DNA of 64,000 bases. Source: Trichobilharzia regenti (Eukaryota; Platyhelminthes; Trematoda; Strigeidida; Schistosomatidae). Numbering within the stretch: the stretch's first letter is position 1; each line of letters opens with the position of its first letter. The notes below the pieces were generated by a model that was not told where the DNA came from, ran no database searches, and saw only the letters and a list, made by a program, of their open reading frames with translations. Of the stretch, positions 47,557 to 58,387 are shown piece after piece. The position numbers were made by a program, and so were the translations under genes. Location of the stretch: positions 132,847,632-132,911,631 of the forward strand of contig OX235270.1 of NCBI GenBank assembly GCA_944472135.2. Reading direction: 5' to 3'.

Positions 47557-47802
47557 ATGTAAGAGATTTAAGTGAATACAAGAATTATAAGCAATTAAGG
47601 AACAGGCGAAGAAACAAAATTAAGTCATCAAAATAAAAATAAAAGCTCAAAACAAATCAAAACATTGTTACCATGAGAGTAACAATGGTAACAATGTTTT
47701 GATTTGTTTTGAGCTTTTATTTTTATTTTGATGACTTAATTTTGTTTCTTCGCCTGTTCCTTAATTGCTTATAATTCTTGTATTCACTTAAATCTCTTAC
47801 AT
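47557..47802. repeat. Perfect 118-bp palindrome, 10-nt loop
   Basis: Arms 47557-47674 and 47685-47802 are exact reverse complements around GAGAGTAACA. They enclose no gene. The right arm lies 21 bp from the truncation point of the RTE-like LINE at 47824. ACATTAGTTTTT occurs both at about 47469 and just after the right arm at 47799. Confidence 0.95.
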
Positions 47803-47823
47803 TAGTTTTTATCCAAACATCCT

Positions 47824-48985
47824 GTCACCTCTCTATCTCAACTTCATCGACTTTGAAAAGGCCTTCGACAGCGTCGATCGAGAGGTCATTTGGAAGCTAC
47901 TTCGCTACTACGGGGTCCCATCGACAATTATACACCTCATCCAACAGTTATACGACAATGCTGCATGCCAAGTAATCCACAACGGGAAACTTACGGAAGC
48001 CTTCGAAGTGAGGACGGGAGTGAGGCAAGGCTGTCTATTATCGCCAATGATCTTCCTGATTGCAATTGATTGGATAATGCGACAGACAACGGCAACCAAC
48101 GAGGGAACAGGCATAAAATGGACTGACACAAAAGACTTGAAGGATCTGGATTTCGCCGATGATATATGTCTGATTTCCCATAAACTGGAAGATATGCAAG
48201 TGAAAAGTAACAAGTTGGCAGAAGAAGCATCAAAGATAGGACTTCACGTGAACATAGATAAAACAGAGATAATGAAGATTCCTAGCCAACATCAACAACA
48301 CCAACAGACCACAATAAGCATAAATGGGAAGAACCTGAAAGAAACAACCTCCTTCACCTATCTGAGAAGCATCGTCTCAACTACAGGCGGAACTGACGAG
48401 GACATCAAAGCCAGAATCGGAAAAGCAAGACAAGCTTTCATTACTCTCAAATCTGTGTGGAGGTCAACAGCACTCAGCATCAAAAATAAGATCCGGATTT
48501 TCAACTCCAATGTGAAGTCAGTGCTACTATACGGATGGATCAGAGACTTGGCCAGCGCGTCATAAAGAGCATCTCAAACAAACTACAGACCTTCATCAAC
48601 AGTTGTCTTTGCTCAATACTCAAGATCAGATGGCCGGCCAGAAAAGATCAGCAACAGGGATCTCTGGGAGCAAACCAATCAGGAACCGATTGTGAAACAA
48701 ATAGGCAGAAAGAAATGGAGATGGATTGGCCATACGCTGAGGAAACCATCAAGTGACATCACTAGACAAGCCCTCGAGTGGAACCCGAAAGGGAGGCGGC
48801 GAGTTGGTCGTCAGTGCAAGGGTGACTTGGAGGAGGTCATGCGAGGAGGAGATGAAAGCATGTGGACAGACCTGGAGCAGGGTGAAAAAGTTGTCAGAAA
48901 ACCGAAGTCAATGGAGGTGCGCAGCTGAAGCCCTATGTTCCTCTAGGAACTAAAGGATACAATAATAATAATAATAATAATCCTG
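47824..48985 (+). mobile_element. RTE-like LINE, 5' truncated, frameshifted
   Basis: It begins mid-polymerase (LYLNFIDFEKAFDSVDRE) and runs through GVRQGCLLSPMIF, DLDFADDICLISH, NIDKTEIMKI and KNKIRIFNSNVKS to the hairpin tail and seven AAT units. It is over 95 percent the same by eye as 50480-51610. Four extra 4-nt blocks (a GGAT duplication near 48534, then near 48552, 48632 and 48812) break the frame. The last three are shared with the copies at 16.5 and 21 kb. Confidence 0.88.
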
Positions 48986-49361
48986 TCTATTTTGTTATTT
49001 CTACATTTCTAACCCCTAATTGCACAATGTCAGTCTTCTTAGTTATTGTAATGCTACTTTGTTTGTTTTATCCATCCCCCTGTTTATTATGGCATTCTAA
49101 TTCCCAATTTTAATTTTTATTAATTTGACCCTTGACCGGATATTATTCTGGAACTTTCCCATCCATTTGATATAAATACACGAATGTACAGCCTAGATGA
49201 TGACTTCGTCGAAAAGAAAATTTTCTTCGCTGCAAATCTATAAACATTTTTCGTTAAAGCAGAAGAACTGAATTTGCAGTACAAAATGTGCATGAATACT
49301 TTGTTATGAAGCTTCTCTTCTCTTCATCTTTTGACAGCCTAAAAAATACACAATTATAATT

Positions 49362-49605
49362 TAATTGGTGGATGGTGACTAGCAGTGGAATCCAGGATGC
49401 GCATTTCGTCCTATTTGGGACTCGTCAGCTGGATGTACCTGAATTTCCCAGTGAGTGATGATGATGAGGCTCGAACCCACTACCCATGGTTTCAAACGCT
49501 ATAGCGTTATCCACTAGACCACTTGTGCCACGAGAGCCAACTCTTGTGCGACAGGTCATATTAATCTTAATTGAATTTTAGATTGTCGTGCCGATTGATT
49601 GGACC
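49362..49605 (-). mobile_element. Smα-type SINE, minus strand
   Basis: Same layout as the copy at 36.4 kb: on the minus strand, GGCACAAGTGGTCTAGTGGA (A box), GGGTTCGAGCCTC (B box), hammerhead, and the CACCATCCACCAATTA end. Confidence 0.85.
49372..49443 (-). ncRNA. Hammerhead ribozyme (Smα type), intact
   Basis: The minus strand has stem I CATCCAG/CTGGATTC, core CTGACGA, stem II GTCC-CAAATA-GGAC, GAAA, stem III ATGC/GCAT and cleavage triplet ATC. Every invariant base is present and all three stems pair fully, so this copy should be capable of self-cleavage. Confidence 0.88.
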
Positions 49606-49674
49606 GAAGTGCTCGGTCTCAGGTCCACATGTCGGCTTCTTGTGCAGATGCTTTGACGATGTTTGGGCATTTAA

Positions 49675-49800
49675 TTATAATTTAATTGGTGGATGGTGAC
49701 TAGCAGTGGAATCCAGGACGTGCATTTCGTCCTATTTGAATCTCGTCAGCCGACATGCCAACCTGAGACCGAGCAATTTAGTTCAATCAATTGACGGGAA
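49675..49800 (-). repeat. Truncated Smα-type copy, minus strand
   Basis: Only the 3' half remains. The hammerhead has core CTGACGA and GAAA with a GTC triplet, but stem II reads GATTC...GGAC and no longer pairs. CCGAGCAC/GAGACCGAGC words link it in inverted form to 49610-49635. Confidence 0.7.
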
Positions 49801-50182
49801 AATCTAAAATTCGATTAAAATATACACAGTATTCGAAGAGCAAGAACATACATTTTTTTCCAAATCTATTTCCAGACGTTTGTCAAGAATCTCGTGGTTT
49901 AGGGAGACAATAATAACCGGTTGTAGAAAATAGCCATTAGGACATTAGAAAGACGACAACATGAAGTTCAACAAAGATATTTGTCTTTTCGACGCTTTCA
50001 TTTTCAAAAGCAGCTGTACAATCGCACTTAAATACATAAATTTACATAGATAAAATTACTATTTGATTTCACATAATTACGAAGGTGAATAAAAGGTGAC
50101 AATTATTTTACAACTTGATATGGTTTGCGAGAGGCTTAAAAAACAAAAATTGCTTAGGATTAGAACGAATTACATGTCTGAA

Positions 50183-51590
50183 CTCTACTCCACTACTGGA
50201 GAAGGTGTGGAAAGAGGGCAAAGTACCCGAGGATTGGAAGAACAGTTACTTATTCAAACTTCCAAAGAAAGGAGACTTAAGTCAATGTAAAAACTGGCGT
50301 GGAATTATGCTTCTGTCCATTCCAAGCAAGATACTAAGTCGCATCATCCTGGAGAGAATCAAACAAGCCCTAGATGAAAAACTTCGTCCGGAACAGGCTG
50401 GATTCAGGAGAAACAAATCATGTATTGATCAAATCGCCACTCTACGGATCATCATTGAACAAAGCTTGGAATGGCAGTCACCTCTCTATCTCAACTTCAT
50501 CGACTTTGAAAAGGCCTTCGACAGCGTCGATCGAGAGGTCATTTGGAAACTACTTCGCTACTACGGGGTCCCATCGACAATTATACACCTCATCCAACAG
50601 TTATACGACAATGCTGCATGCCAAGTAATCCACAACGGGAAACTTACGGAAGCCTTCGAAGTGAGGACGGGAGTGAGGCAAGGCTGTCTACTATCACCAA
50701 TGATCTTCCTGATTGCAATTGATTGGATAATGCGACAGACAACGGCAACCAACGAGGGAACAGGCATAAAATGGACTGACACAAAAGACTTGGAGGATCT
50801 GGATTTCGCCGATGATATATGTCTGATTTCCCATAAACTGGAAGATATGCAAGTGAAAAGTAACAAGTTGGCAGAAGAAGCATCAAAGATAGGACTTCAC
50901 GTGAACATAGATAAAACAGAGATAATGAAGATTCCTAGCCAACATCAACAACACCAACAGACCACAATAAGCATAAATGGGAAGAACCTGAAAGAAACAA
51001 CCTCCTTCACCTACCTGGGAAGCATCGTCTCAACTACAGGCGGAACTGACGAGGACATCAAAGCCAGAATCGGAAAAGCAAGACAAGCTTTCATTACTCT
51101 CAAATCTGTGTGGAGGTCAACAGCAATCAGCATCAAAAATAAGATCCGGATTTTCAACTCCAATGTGAAGTCAGTGCTACTATACGGATCAGAGACTTGG
51201 CGAGTCATAAAGAGCATCTCAAACAAACTTCAAACCTTCATTAACAACTGTCTCCGCTCAATACTCAAGATCAGATGGCCAGAAAAGATCAGCAACAGGG
51301 ATCTCTGGGAGCGAACCAATCAGGAACCGATTGTGAAACAAATAGGCAGAAAGAAATGGAGATGGATTGGCCATACGCTGAGGAAACCATCAAGTGACAT
51401 CACTAGACAAGCCCTCGAGTGGAACCCGAAAGGGAGGCGGCGAGTTGGTCGTCCAAGGGTGACTTGGAGGAGGTCATGCGAGGAGGAGATGAAAGCATGT
51501 GGACAGACCTGGAGCAGGTTGAAAAAGTTGTCAGAAAACCGAAGTCAATGGAGGTGCGCAGCTGAAGCCCTATGTTCCTCTAGGAACTAA
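50183..51590 (+). CDS. Reverse transcriptase of RTE-like LINE (truncated)
   Basis: An uninterrupted frame (open from 50115) of which about 468 codons are LINE sequence. In order: FKLPKKGDLSQCKNWRGI (fingers), RPEQAGFRRNKSC, LYLNFIDFEKAFDSVDRE (palm, first catalytic Asp), GVRQGCLLSPMIF, DLDFADDICLISH (catalytic FADD), KTEIMKI, YLGSIVS, then the C-terminal LYGSETW, KIRWP, WRWIGHTLRK and GRPRVTWRRS. It copies LINE RNA at a nicked target. The N-terminal apurinic-type endonuclease seen at 60.2-61.1 kb is absent, so it cannot move alone but could make enzyme if transcribed. The first 23 codons come from flanking DNA. Confidence 0.85.
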
Positions 51591-51612
51591 AGGATACAAT
51601 AATAATAATAAA
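50183..51612 (+). mobile_element. RTE-like LINE with intact RT frame
   Basis: 5' truncated at LLEKVWK, with the endonuclease missing. It ends in CCCTATGTTCCTCTAGGAAC and AAT repeats at 51598-51611. It is the youngest copy of its family in the window. Confidence 0.9.
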
Positions 51613-52239
51613 CATGTGTGAACAAAATGAAAATGGAAACAAATTGAAATAATGATTTTCAACTTCAAATGGATGTTTGGAGGTGTGAATATAGGTTACA
51701 AGAGGCATAGAAACAAAAATTACACAGGATTAGAATATAATTATAAAGTAGTTATTTTAAACGAATTGTGTGACCAGGAGAAGCATGGAAACAAAATTAA
51801 AATAAATGTTTGTATATCTGGAAAAGTGGTATGAGTTGAATGAAGATAGAGAGAATAAGAATCACACACACAGTGAACGAGAAAAAAAATATAAAAAAAC
51901 AACAACAAAAAACGGAGGCTAAGGGAACCTACCGAACACCGAACTAGGTCCATGGTAGTTGTACAGTTTGGACTAGTTTCTTTTGAACACACAGCTTTTA
52001 GATGCATATTCTATGAAATCAAATAATAATTTTATACATGTAAATTTATGTATTTAAATGTGATTGTACAGCTGCTTTTGAAAATGAAATTGCCGAAAAG
52101 ACAGATATCTTCGCTGAACTTCGTGTTCTCTCCTTTCTAAACATGAGTGAACTGTGATGATGCCACAGTTACCTACAAATAAGACAAATAAAGAAGTGGT
52201 TGGTTATCATAGGGCTGTCAGGATATTTGAGAAGTTTTG

Positions 52240-52800
52240 TCATCTGACCTGTCTGTCTGTTTTCAACATAGAATTTTGCACTGATGTGCAGCAGTTCAAG
52301 TCGCTACACTCCATGTAGCACACAAATCAAGGGAGAAAAAAGTAGAAGAAATGCATAAAAGAGACAGTAGACAGAGATATGAGGCAAAAAGAATAGTAAT
52401 TCCGAAGAACAATATAGTTTCATTGGGTATTATAAGTCACAAGAAGTGGATGCATTCGCACAAGCCATTGACAACGACTTTGAGCCATATCGCCAATTGT
52501 CTCCACTCATTTGGTTTTAACCGTTCCAACGAACCCAACCAGCCAAGAAGTCTACACCTTCCTACGTGACTGGCTGGCTGGCTTAAATTAACTGTTGTGG
52601 ATTTTATTGACTGATGAAGTGATGTTTTGGTTTGACAACCACCATTAGCTCTTTTCCAACCTAACCCTATGTCAGCTGACTAGCATTGCCCATCGGTCGA
52701 GGAAGGCGATGTCTAGGCATCCATGCGCAACACATGTACTAACCATCTCAATCGATGTAGCTTCACAGCCTCATCGATTGATATCCTCTCATCTCCCAGC
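52240..52800 (-). mobile_element. LINE 3' end (CAGT-tailed family), minus strand
   Basis: Inverted near-identical partner of 43010-43625, including the HRLRWLVHVLRM patch (near 52720-52780) and the whole 3' UTR. Both copies preserve the opposite-strand 72-codon frame, which is explained by their recent common origin. Confidence 0.7.
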
Positions 52801-54480
52801 ACGTCATTTGACCTAACAACAGCAACCATGAATGCACCAACAACATACAAGGAACCAGCACATAACTTAGTACTATAGGAATCAGCCCTGGAAGTGATTA
52901 AAAATCGGCTATGTGAGTTATGATTAGGGGATCACACAAAGCTGTAGTAACAATAACGATGGGAATGGTGAGAAATCAAAAACAGCTAAACGAGATAGAA
53001 TATGTACCCAAGGTAACGCTTCCAGTGGAAACTAGGATTAATTACTGTTTTTTTCGGTACACTTATTTTTAATTTGAGTTACTTGATGGCAACAGATTCA
53101 GCAAATCGAAGTAAGCTCGGTTGTCTTTGTTTGTTAGTAATGGTAAAAGCAGTTTGAATACCTACTTTGTGTTGTGATTCGATTAGATATCAGTCAATAG
53201 AGGAGGGAATAGATGCCCATCTTCCTCATCTCCCTGTGTATTGACCTTAACACGACCAGATGTTCTATATATATATATGTATACATATATATATAACCTC
53301 TGGTTTAGTCATTTGCGATGAAAATCACTTAATTTAATCTTGTTTGCCTCATAATGTATACACGAATGTTACTGACACCAAGGCAAATGTTTTTGGCATT
53401 TTCTTACATGTATGTTCAGTATATATTGTTCATCCATGACTTCCCCTCTGCGTATATATGGTAGTTCCAAGACTTAAATTTAATTTTCGTACAGGCCTAA
53501 TTCCCCCTCCTCTTTTTAAAAGTAAACGGCTGTATGATTCAATTTCATTTTTTTACATTCCTTTGCAATCTGTGCGGGGGTGGGGGTGGGGGGAGGAATT
53601 TCGGGCGCCAAGCTTTGGAGTTCCAGTGGCAGTGGTGCTGTTTTTTTTTTCCGGGATAGTTGGGGGGTTTCTAGTCTCATGCCCACTCTTTCCTTCTTTA
53701 CAGGTCTCAGTCCCGGTTGTGTGACGTGTAGAGGAGTACGCAGGCCGGTAATCAAATCGCTGACGCACAAAATTTAATTACTGGTTGCATATTATGTAAA
53801 GAGCACTGAACAGGAACCTGCATCTCAGTAACTAAAAGTCAAGTGCCTTCACTATTGAGAAAGAGGTAGAGAGAGTTATACCCCCTGTAACTTCATGCAG
53901 TTCAACACACTAATGACTACAACTCATGAGTTAAATAAAATGAAGTCTGCAAAGAGTAGGTGGTACGATGATAATTATTTTTTCTTTCGTAAATCCATCG
54001 AAACTGTGTTAGCACAATTGGAGTGAAATAATTACAACTTTATTATCAGTATAATCATGCGTGTCAACATTCAGTTAACAGAATACATTTACGTAATAAT
54101 TAAGCAATCATGTCATTAAACATAACTGAATTCTGCTACGTGCTTTTTCGTCTCTCTCTCTCTCTCTATCTGTCTGTCTGTCTGTTTCAGGTTAACTTTT
54201 GTTACATGCAAAGCAACCTTGGGTGTTATATGAAAATAAGAAGGTTACTTGACTTAACCAATATGTCGGAGTGATTAACTTCAGTTTTGTGTTTAAAGTC
54301 AATATCATCACTGGCTTTCTGTCTTTTGTTGCTCATTGTACAAATTCAGTGATGCTGATAACCAATTTTATTGTAACTTTTCACAATTGTCCCATGAGAA
54401 TCTTTCAATATTCTGTGTCGAAATGTGGATGGGATGATCTGTTCAGAAAAAAAGATTATAGCTTAACAGTTACTCAGAAT
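52801..54480. other. 1.7 kb intronic stretch with a G-rich patch
   Basis: No gene recognised. GGGGGTGGGGGTGGGGGG lies at about 53576-53594 and a GGGGGG run near 53663. TA-rich and CT/GT-repeat tracts lie near 53265-53290 and 54150-54188. Confidence 0.5.
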
Positions 54481-54483
54481 AGT

Positions 54484-56303
54484 GAATACAGGAGTAAGCC
54501 AAGGCTGTCTACCTGCTATCACCAGTGATTATATTCTTCATTGCACCTGTTCCATGGAAAGACATTAAAATAGTCCCTGTCCTTAAACCTGGAAATAGCA
54601 AGAACGTAAAGTTCATACCCATTCCCATCACTTCCCTGTTTCTAAAGCTCATGGAAAAACTAGTACTTCTTAAACTCGAACCCTCCCTTAAAAGCTTTGA
54701 AGATTCCGATAGACAAGGCAGGAGCACTTTAGTCGCTGCAGCCGTCTTACACAACAGTATCGTCTCATCATTAGATAATGGTGCCAAATACGTCCGCTGC
54801 ACGTTTTCTCGACTTCGCTTCTGCTTTGGACCCTGTACCTAGATGTCTCTTGTTAAGTCAGCTCTCTGTGACACAAACTGAGTCCTGGGTCACTAACTGT
54901 TTGCATTCCTACTTCTCAAACAGAATGCTGTGCTCACTGGAGCTGGTGTCCCTCAAGGTGCTGTACTCTCCCCGCTTCTCTTCCTTTCTATATGACCTAC
55001 CATCTTCAAATGACACTAATTTTGTCAAGTATGCTGATGATCTAACTGTATCTTTGCCTATTAAATGTCAAAGTGACTGCACTAAACTAACTGGCTTTTA
55101 ATCAGAAATCAGTCAATGATCCAAGGAAAACGGTCTCACCTTGAACCCTTCCAAATGCCAAACAGTCAATTTCACCCTGAAGGATAAATCCGACTTAAAT
55201 AAACTGGTTAGCACTCACTCACGAGGTGTGCAACATAGATGGCACTGAAATACAAACCAAGTCAGAAATTAAATACCTAGGCGTCATTCTATCTTCTGAT
55301 CTTTCCTGGTCGTCTCATATCTTGACGATTTCTAAGAAAATATTCCGTCTTACCTTCTACAACAAGAAAGAAGTTAAGACATTCTCGAATAACCCAACCC
55401 TTACTCCTACAATTCGTTAACTCTCGCATTCTGCCCATTATTCTCTATTGTTCCCCCTTAGTTTTTCCTGGGCTGGCTACTGAAGAAAGACTATACCTTA
55501 TCACGCAGGATATTAAAGGTTGTCAACAGGGTAAGCCACAGGGTGCCACTTAACCAGCTTATTGATATCCTGGTTGACAGCCAAATGGACTCATGTGAAA
55601 AATGGGATAAATCCATTTTATCTAACTCACACCACCCTCTTCACTCACAAATCTCCCCTTGTATCTCATCATCAGGGAAAACCAGAAGCCTATATAGAAC
55701 ACTATACGCTCGCACTAGTAAGTACAAAAACTCACTCAACCATATCCTACTTAGCTCGTGTTCTGTGCGATAAGGAAAGCATTAGGCGTGATGCCTATAA
55801 CTTATTAAATAGTCAGTAGAACAACTGGATCTCGTGTTTCTTTCTTTCTTTATTTTCCTTTTCTCTCTCTCTCTCTCTCTCACTTTTCTGTTATGTGCTC
55901 CTTTGTTTCTTTCTTCCTTACCAACTCTATTAAAACATTCTTCGCTCATGATTAAATCCTCCATGCAATCAAACAAAATCCCTACAAAACCAATACTTGA
56001 AAATTCTTCGTTTCCTCATACTCTGTATATCTCGACCTTTTGTTACCACCGACGCCAGTAAATATGCTAGTAGTATCTAACTTTTCTAACACCTTCACAC
56101 AGTCTGTTCAGTTTTGGCTTGCTACCGACATGCGAATGAATATGTTGTTGTCATAATGAACTGAGATTTCCTTAATCTATGTAGAGTTTTATTTATTGAT
56201 AATGTATGTACTAACTGGATGCAATATGCTGTAGTAAAATGCTGAGAATTCCATTCTGTATCACAAGTACTGTTTTGGAATAAAGCAAATTGTTATTATT
56301 ATT
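54484..56303 (+). mobile_element. CR1-like LINE, chimeric 5' junction
   Basis: From 54545: WKDIKIVPVLKPGNSKNVKF, then LEPSLKSF (fingers), a palm region with a frame change, GVPQGAVLSPLLF-like (54940), FVKYADDLTVSLP (catalytic YADD, about 55020), KYLGVILSSDLSWSSHI, FRLTFYNKK, and on to a CT-rich 3' UTR and ATT tail at 56290. It is nearly identical to 31249-32550 from the YADD box on. The 60 bp before it (54484-54540) read NTGVSQGCLPAITSD, a polymerase motif of another LINE family, fused directly to this one. Several stops make it inactive. Confidence 0.8.
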
Positions 56304-56870
56304 GTGTTGGACTGGATTGTGCAGAATACCGTGAGTGGGGAGCTGAAGGACCGGAATATGTTGGAATGACAGGCAAACTCTAGAAGACTTGGATTTCGCC
56401 GACGACTTGTGTATAATTTTACACAAACTAGGAAACTGACTGGTGAAAACCAATAAAGTGGCTGAAGACGTTAGCAGGGCTTCAAGTAAACACAAAGAAG
56501 ACGGAGGTGGTGAAAATAGCCAACCAACAACAACAACAGCAAGCACCAAACATTATCAGCTAGAGGAATTAGAGGGAGGTGACTCCTTTCACTTATCTAG
56601 GCAGAATAGTTGCAACTGCGGGTGGAACGGATAAGGCAAGACAGACGTTTACCACTCTGAAATCAATTCAGGATTCCTTTGAATTCAGCATAAAGAACGA
56701 AATTTGGATTTTCAGCACCAATGTAAGTAATTCAGTTAGTGCTTCTGTATTGGTCAGATTTTTGACACGCGCGTCATGAAATGCATTTCCAATGGCTTAC
56801 AGACTTTCATCAACAGCTACCTTCACTGTCTTCATGTTGAACATCAAACGACTGGACTTCTAGGGTGTAT
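56304..56870 (+). mobile_element. RTE-like LINE fragment, degenerate
   Basis: Begins at a VDWIVQNT-like block, then LEDLDFADDLCIIL, NKVAEDVSRA, FTYLGRIVATAGGTDKARQ and NEIWIFSTNVS. It ends without the hairpin tail. It abuts the CR1-like LINE tail directly. Confidence 0.75.
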
Positions 56871-56929
56871 AGGCTATTGAAAAACTATGAACTTAATGTT
56901 ACCACTTAACATGTGATATTCAAGTGTTG

Positions 56930-57235
56930 GTTTGTAGGGATTTTATTGGTTACAGGATTTCGTCATGAGCTGACATTGGTTAAAGAACCATTGAAAGACC
57001 TTTGAGTATTGGACAGCTGTTTCGTCATAGTTTGGGAGTCTTCGGCAGTACGCACTCACGGGGTTCGAGCCCAAAACCCTCTGGTTACAAGGCGATCTCG
57101 TAGACCATTAAGCCATTGGGACCAATAGCCCATGAAGAGCCCCAAATTAGGACGAAACAGCTGTCCAGTACTCTGAGGTTTTCCAATGGTTCTCTAACTA
57201 ATGTCAGTTCATGATGAAATCCTGGAACATGTGAT
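56930..57235. repeat. S1 SINE foldback
   Basis: A minus-strand copy (56935-57120: tail rc ATTTCGTCATGAGCTGAC, hammerhead rc with TTTCGTCATAGTTTGGGAG, B box rc GGGTTCGAGCCC) is followed by a plus-strand hammerhead plus tail (57125-57230: AGCCCCAAATTAGGACGAAACAGC, CCAGTACTC, ATGATGAAATCC). The outer about 100 bp of each side can pair. Confidence 0.75.
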
Positions 57236-57603
57236 ATGTTTGACAAATAAACAATTTCATCACAAACTGACATAAACTAGGGAGGAAAGTATTGAAAACC
57301 ACTGGTCATTGTTTAACTGTGGTAAACTTTTTTGAAACTATCTGACAACATATCTAAATGATCGCCTGAAAGATTGAACTGTTAGACTTCAATATGAGCA
57401 TTGTTCGGAAAATAACTACACTTTTATGTATCTGTCAGACAATGCTAGAACGATCTCGCTACATCGATGAGGTCCTCCGTCCACGGTCCATATTCTGGGT
57501 TCTATTTATTTTGACTTTTCTCTCACAGTTTATGGAGATATTCATCTCAAAGGTGACCGCTAGTGAGTGTTTGACTTACTTCAGTTGTGATAATAAGTAT
57601 AAA

Positions 57604-58387
57604 TATAAATATTTGATTTTAACGAGTTGATCACGGATTGATATCAACTAGAGAATCATTGAAAACCAGCACTGGAGTACTGGACAACTGCTGTTCCATC
57701 CTAGTTTGGGAATCATCGGCAGTACGCGCCCAACAAAGGAGGTTCGAACCCAGGACCTTCCGCTTACAAGGAAAGCTAGCTCCTATACCTTTCAGCCACT
57801 GTGACCCGATTCAATGACCAATCCATGAATTCTAACTTCTACCAATTCGCGATTTAGCGCGACCACTAACCAATGTCGTCAGTGGGACATCCATCCTCAC
57901 ACTTGACTGGGTGGACCTCACTGGTTACGACTTCTCACCAGATCTCCAGGAATTTCCGCCTTGTAGCAAGTCATTAGCGAGCATCAGATTAATTTTCTAT
58001 AGTTTGGTTTGTAAGGAATAGTTTTGTTTTTACGAGTTGATCACGGATTGATATCATCAGTTAGAGAACCATTGGAAAACCAGGGAGTACTGAACAGCTG
58101 TTTCATCCTAGTTTGGGAATATTCGGGGTCGCGCTAAATCATGAATTGGTAGAAGTTAGAATTCATGGACTGGTCATTGAATCGGGTCCCAGTGGCTGAA
58201 TGGTATAGGAGCTAGCTTTCCTTGTAAGCGGAAGGTCCAGGGTTCGAACCTCCTTTGGTGGGCGCGTACTGCCGACGATTCCCAAACTAGGATAGAACAG
58301 CAGTTGTCCAGTACTCCAGTGCTGGTTTTCAATGATTCTCTAGTTGATATCAATTTGTGATCAACTCGTTAAAATCAAATATTTATA
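57604..58387. repeat. Large S1 SINE foldback with 260-bp arms
   Basis: Arms 57604-57863 (minus copy) and 58128-58387 (plus copy) are inverted repeats of equal length, about 95 percent alike. Each contains tail, hammerhead, B box, A box and part of the 5' extension. The 264-bp centre holds more 5' extension and a third, partial minus copy (58035-58127). Ribozyme cores are CCGATGA and CCGACGA, with damaged GAAA in the plus arm. Confidence 0.88.

Larger units (their letters stand above)
49955..52140. repeat. 125-bp inverted repeats flanking the intact LINE
   Basis: 49955-50080 and 52012-52140 are inverted copies (shared TGTACAGCTGCTTTTGAAAATGA and TAAATTTATGTATTTAA), about 88 percent alike. They lie about 1.9 kb apart on either side of the RTE-like copy. 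A 75-bp direct similarity (AGAGGC...AACAAAAATT...AGGATTAGAA) also occurs at 50128 and 51700. Confidence 0.75.

Noticed and set aside
48008..48565. 185-codon frame as a host gene
   Set aside because: It is the central part of an RTE-like reverse transcriptase, truncated and frameshifted.
53458..53777. Overlapping frames of 65-88 codons on both strands near 53.5 kb
   Set aside because: They arise from the G-rich/T-rich patch and carry no recognisable protein.
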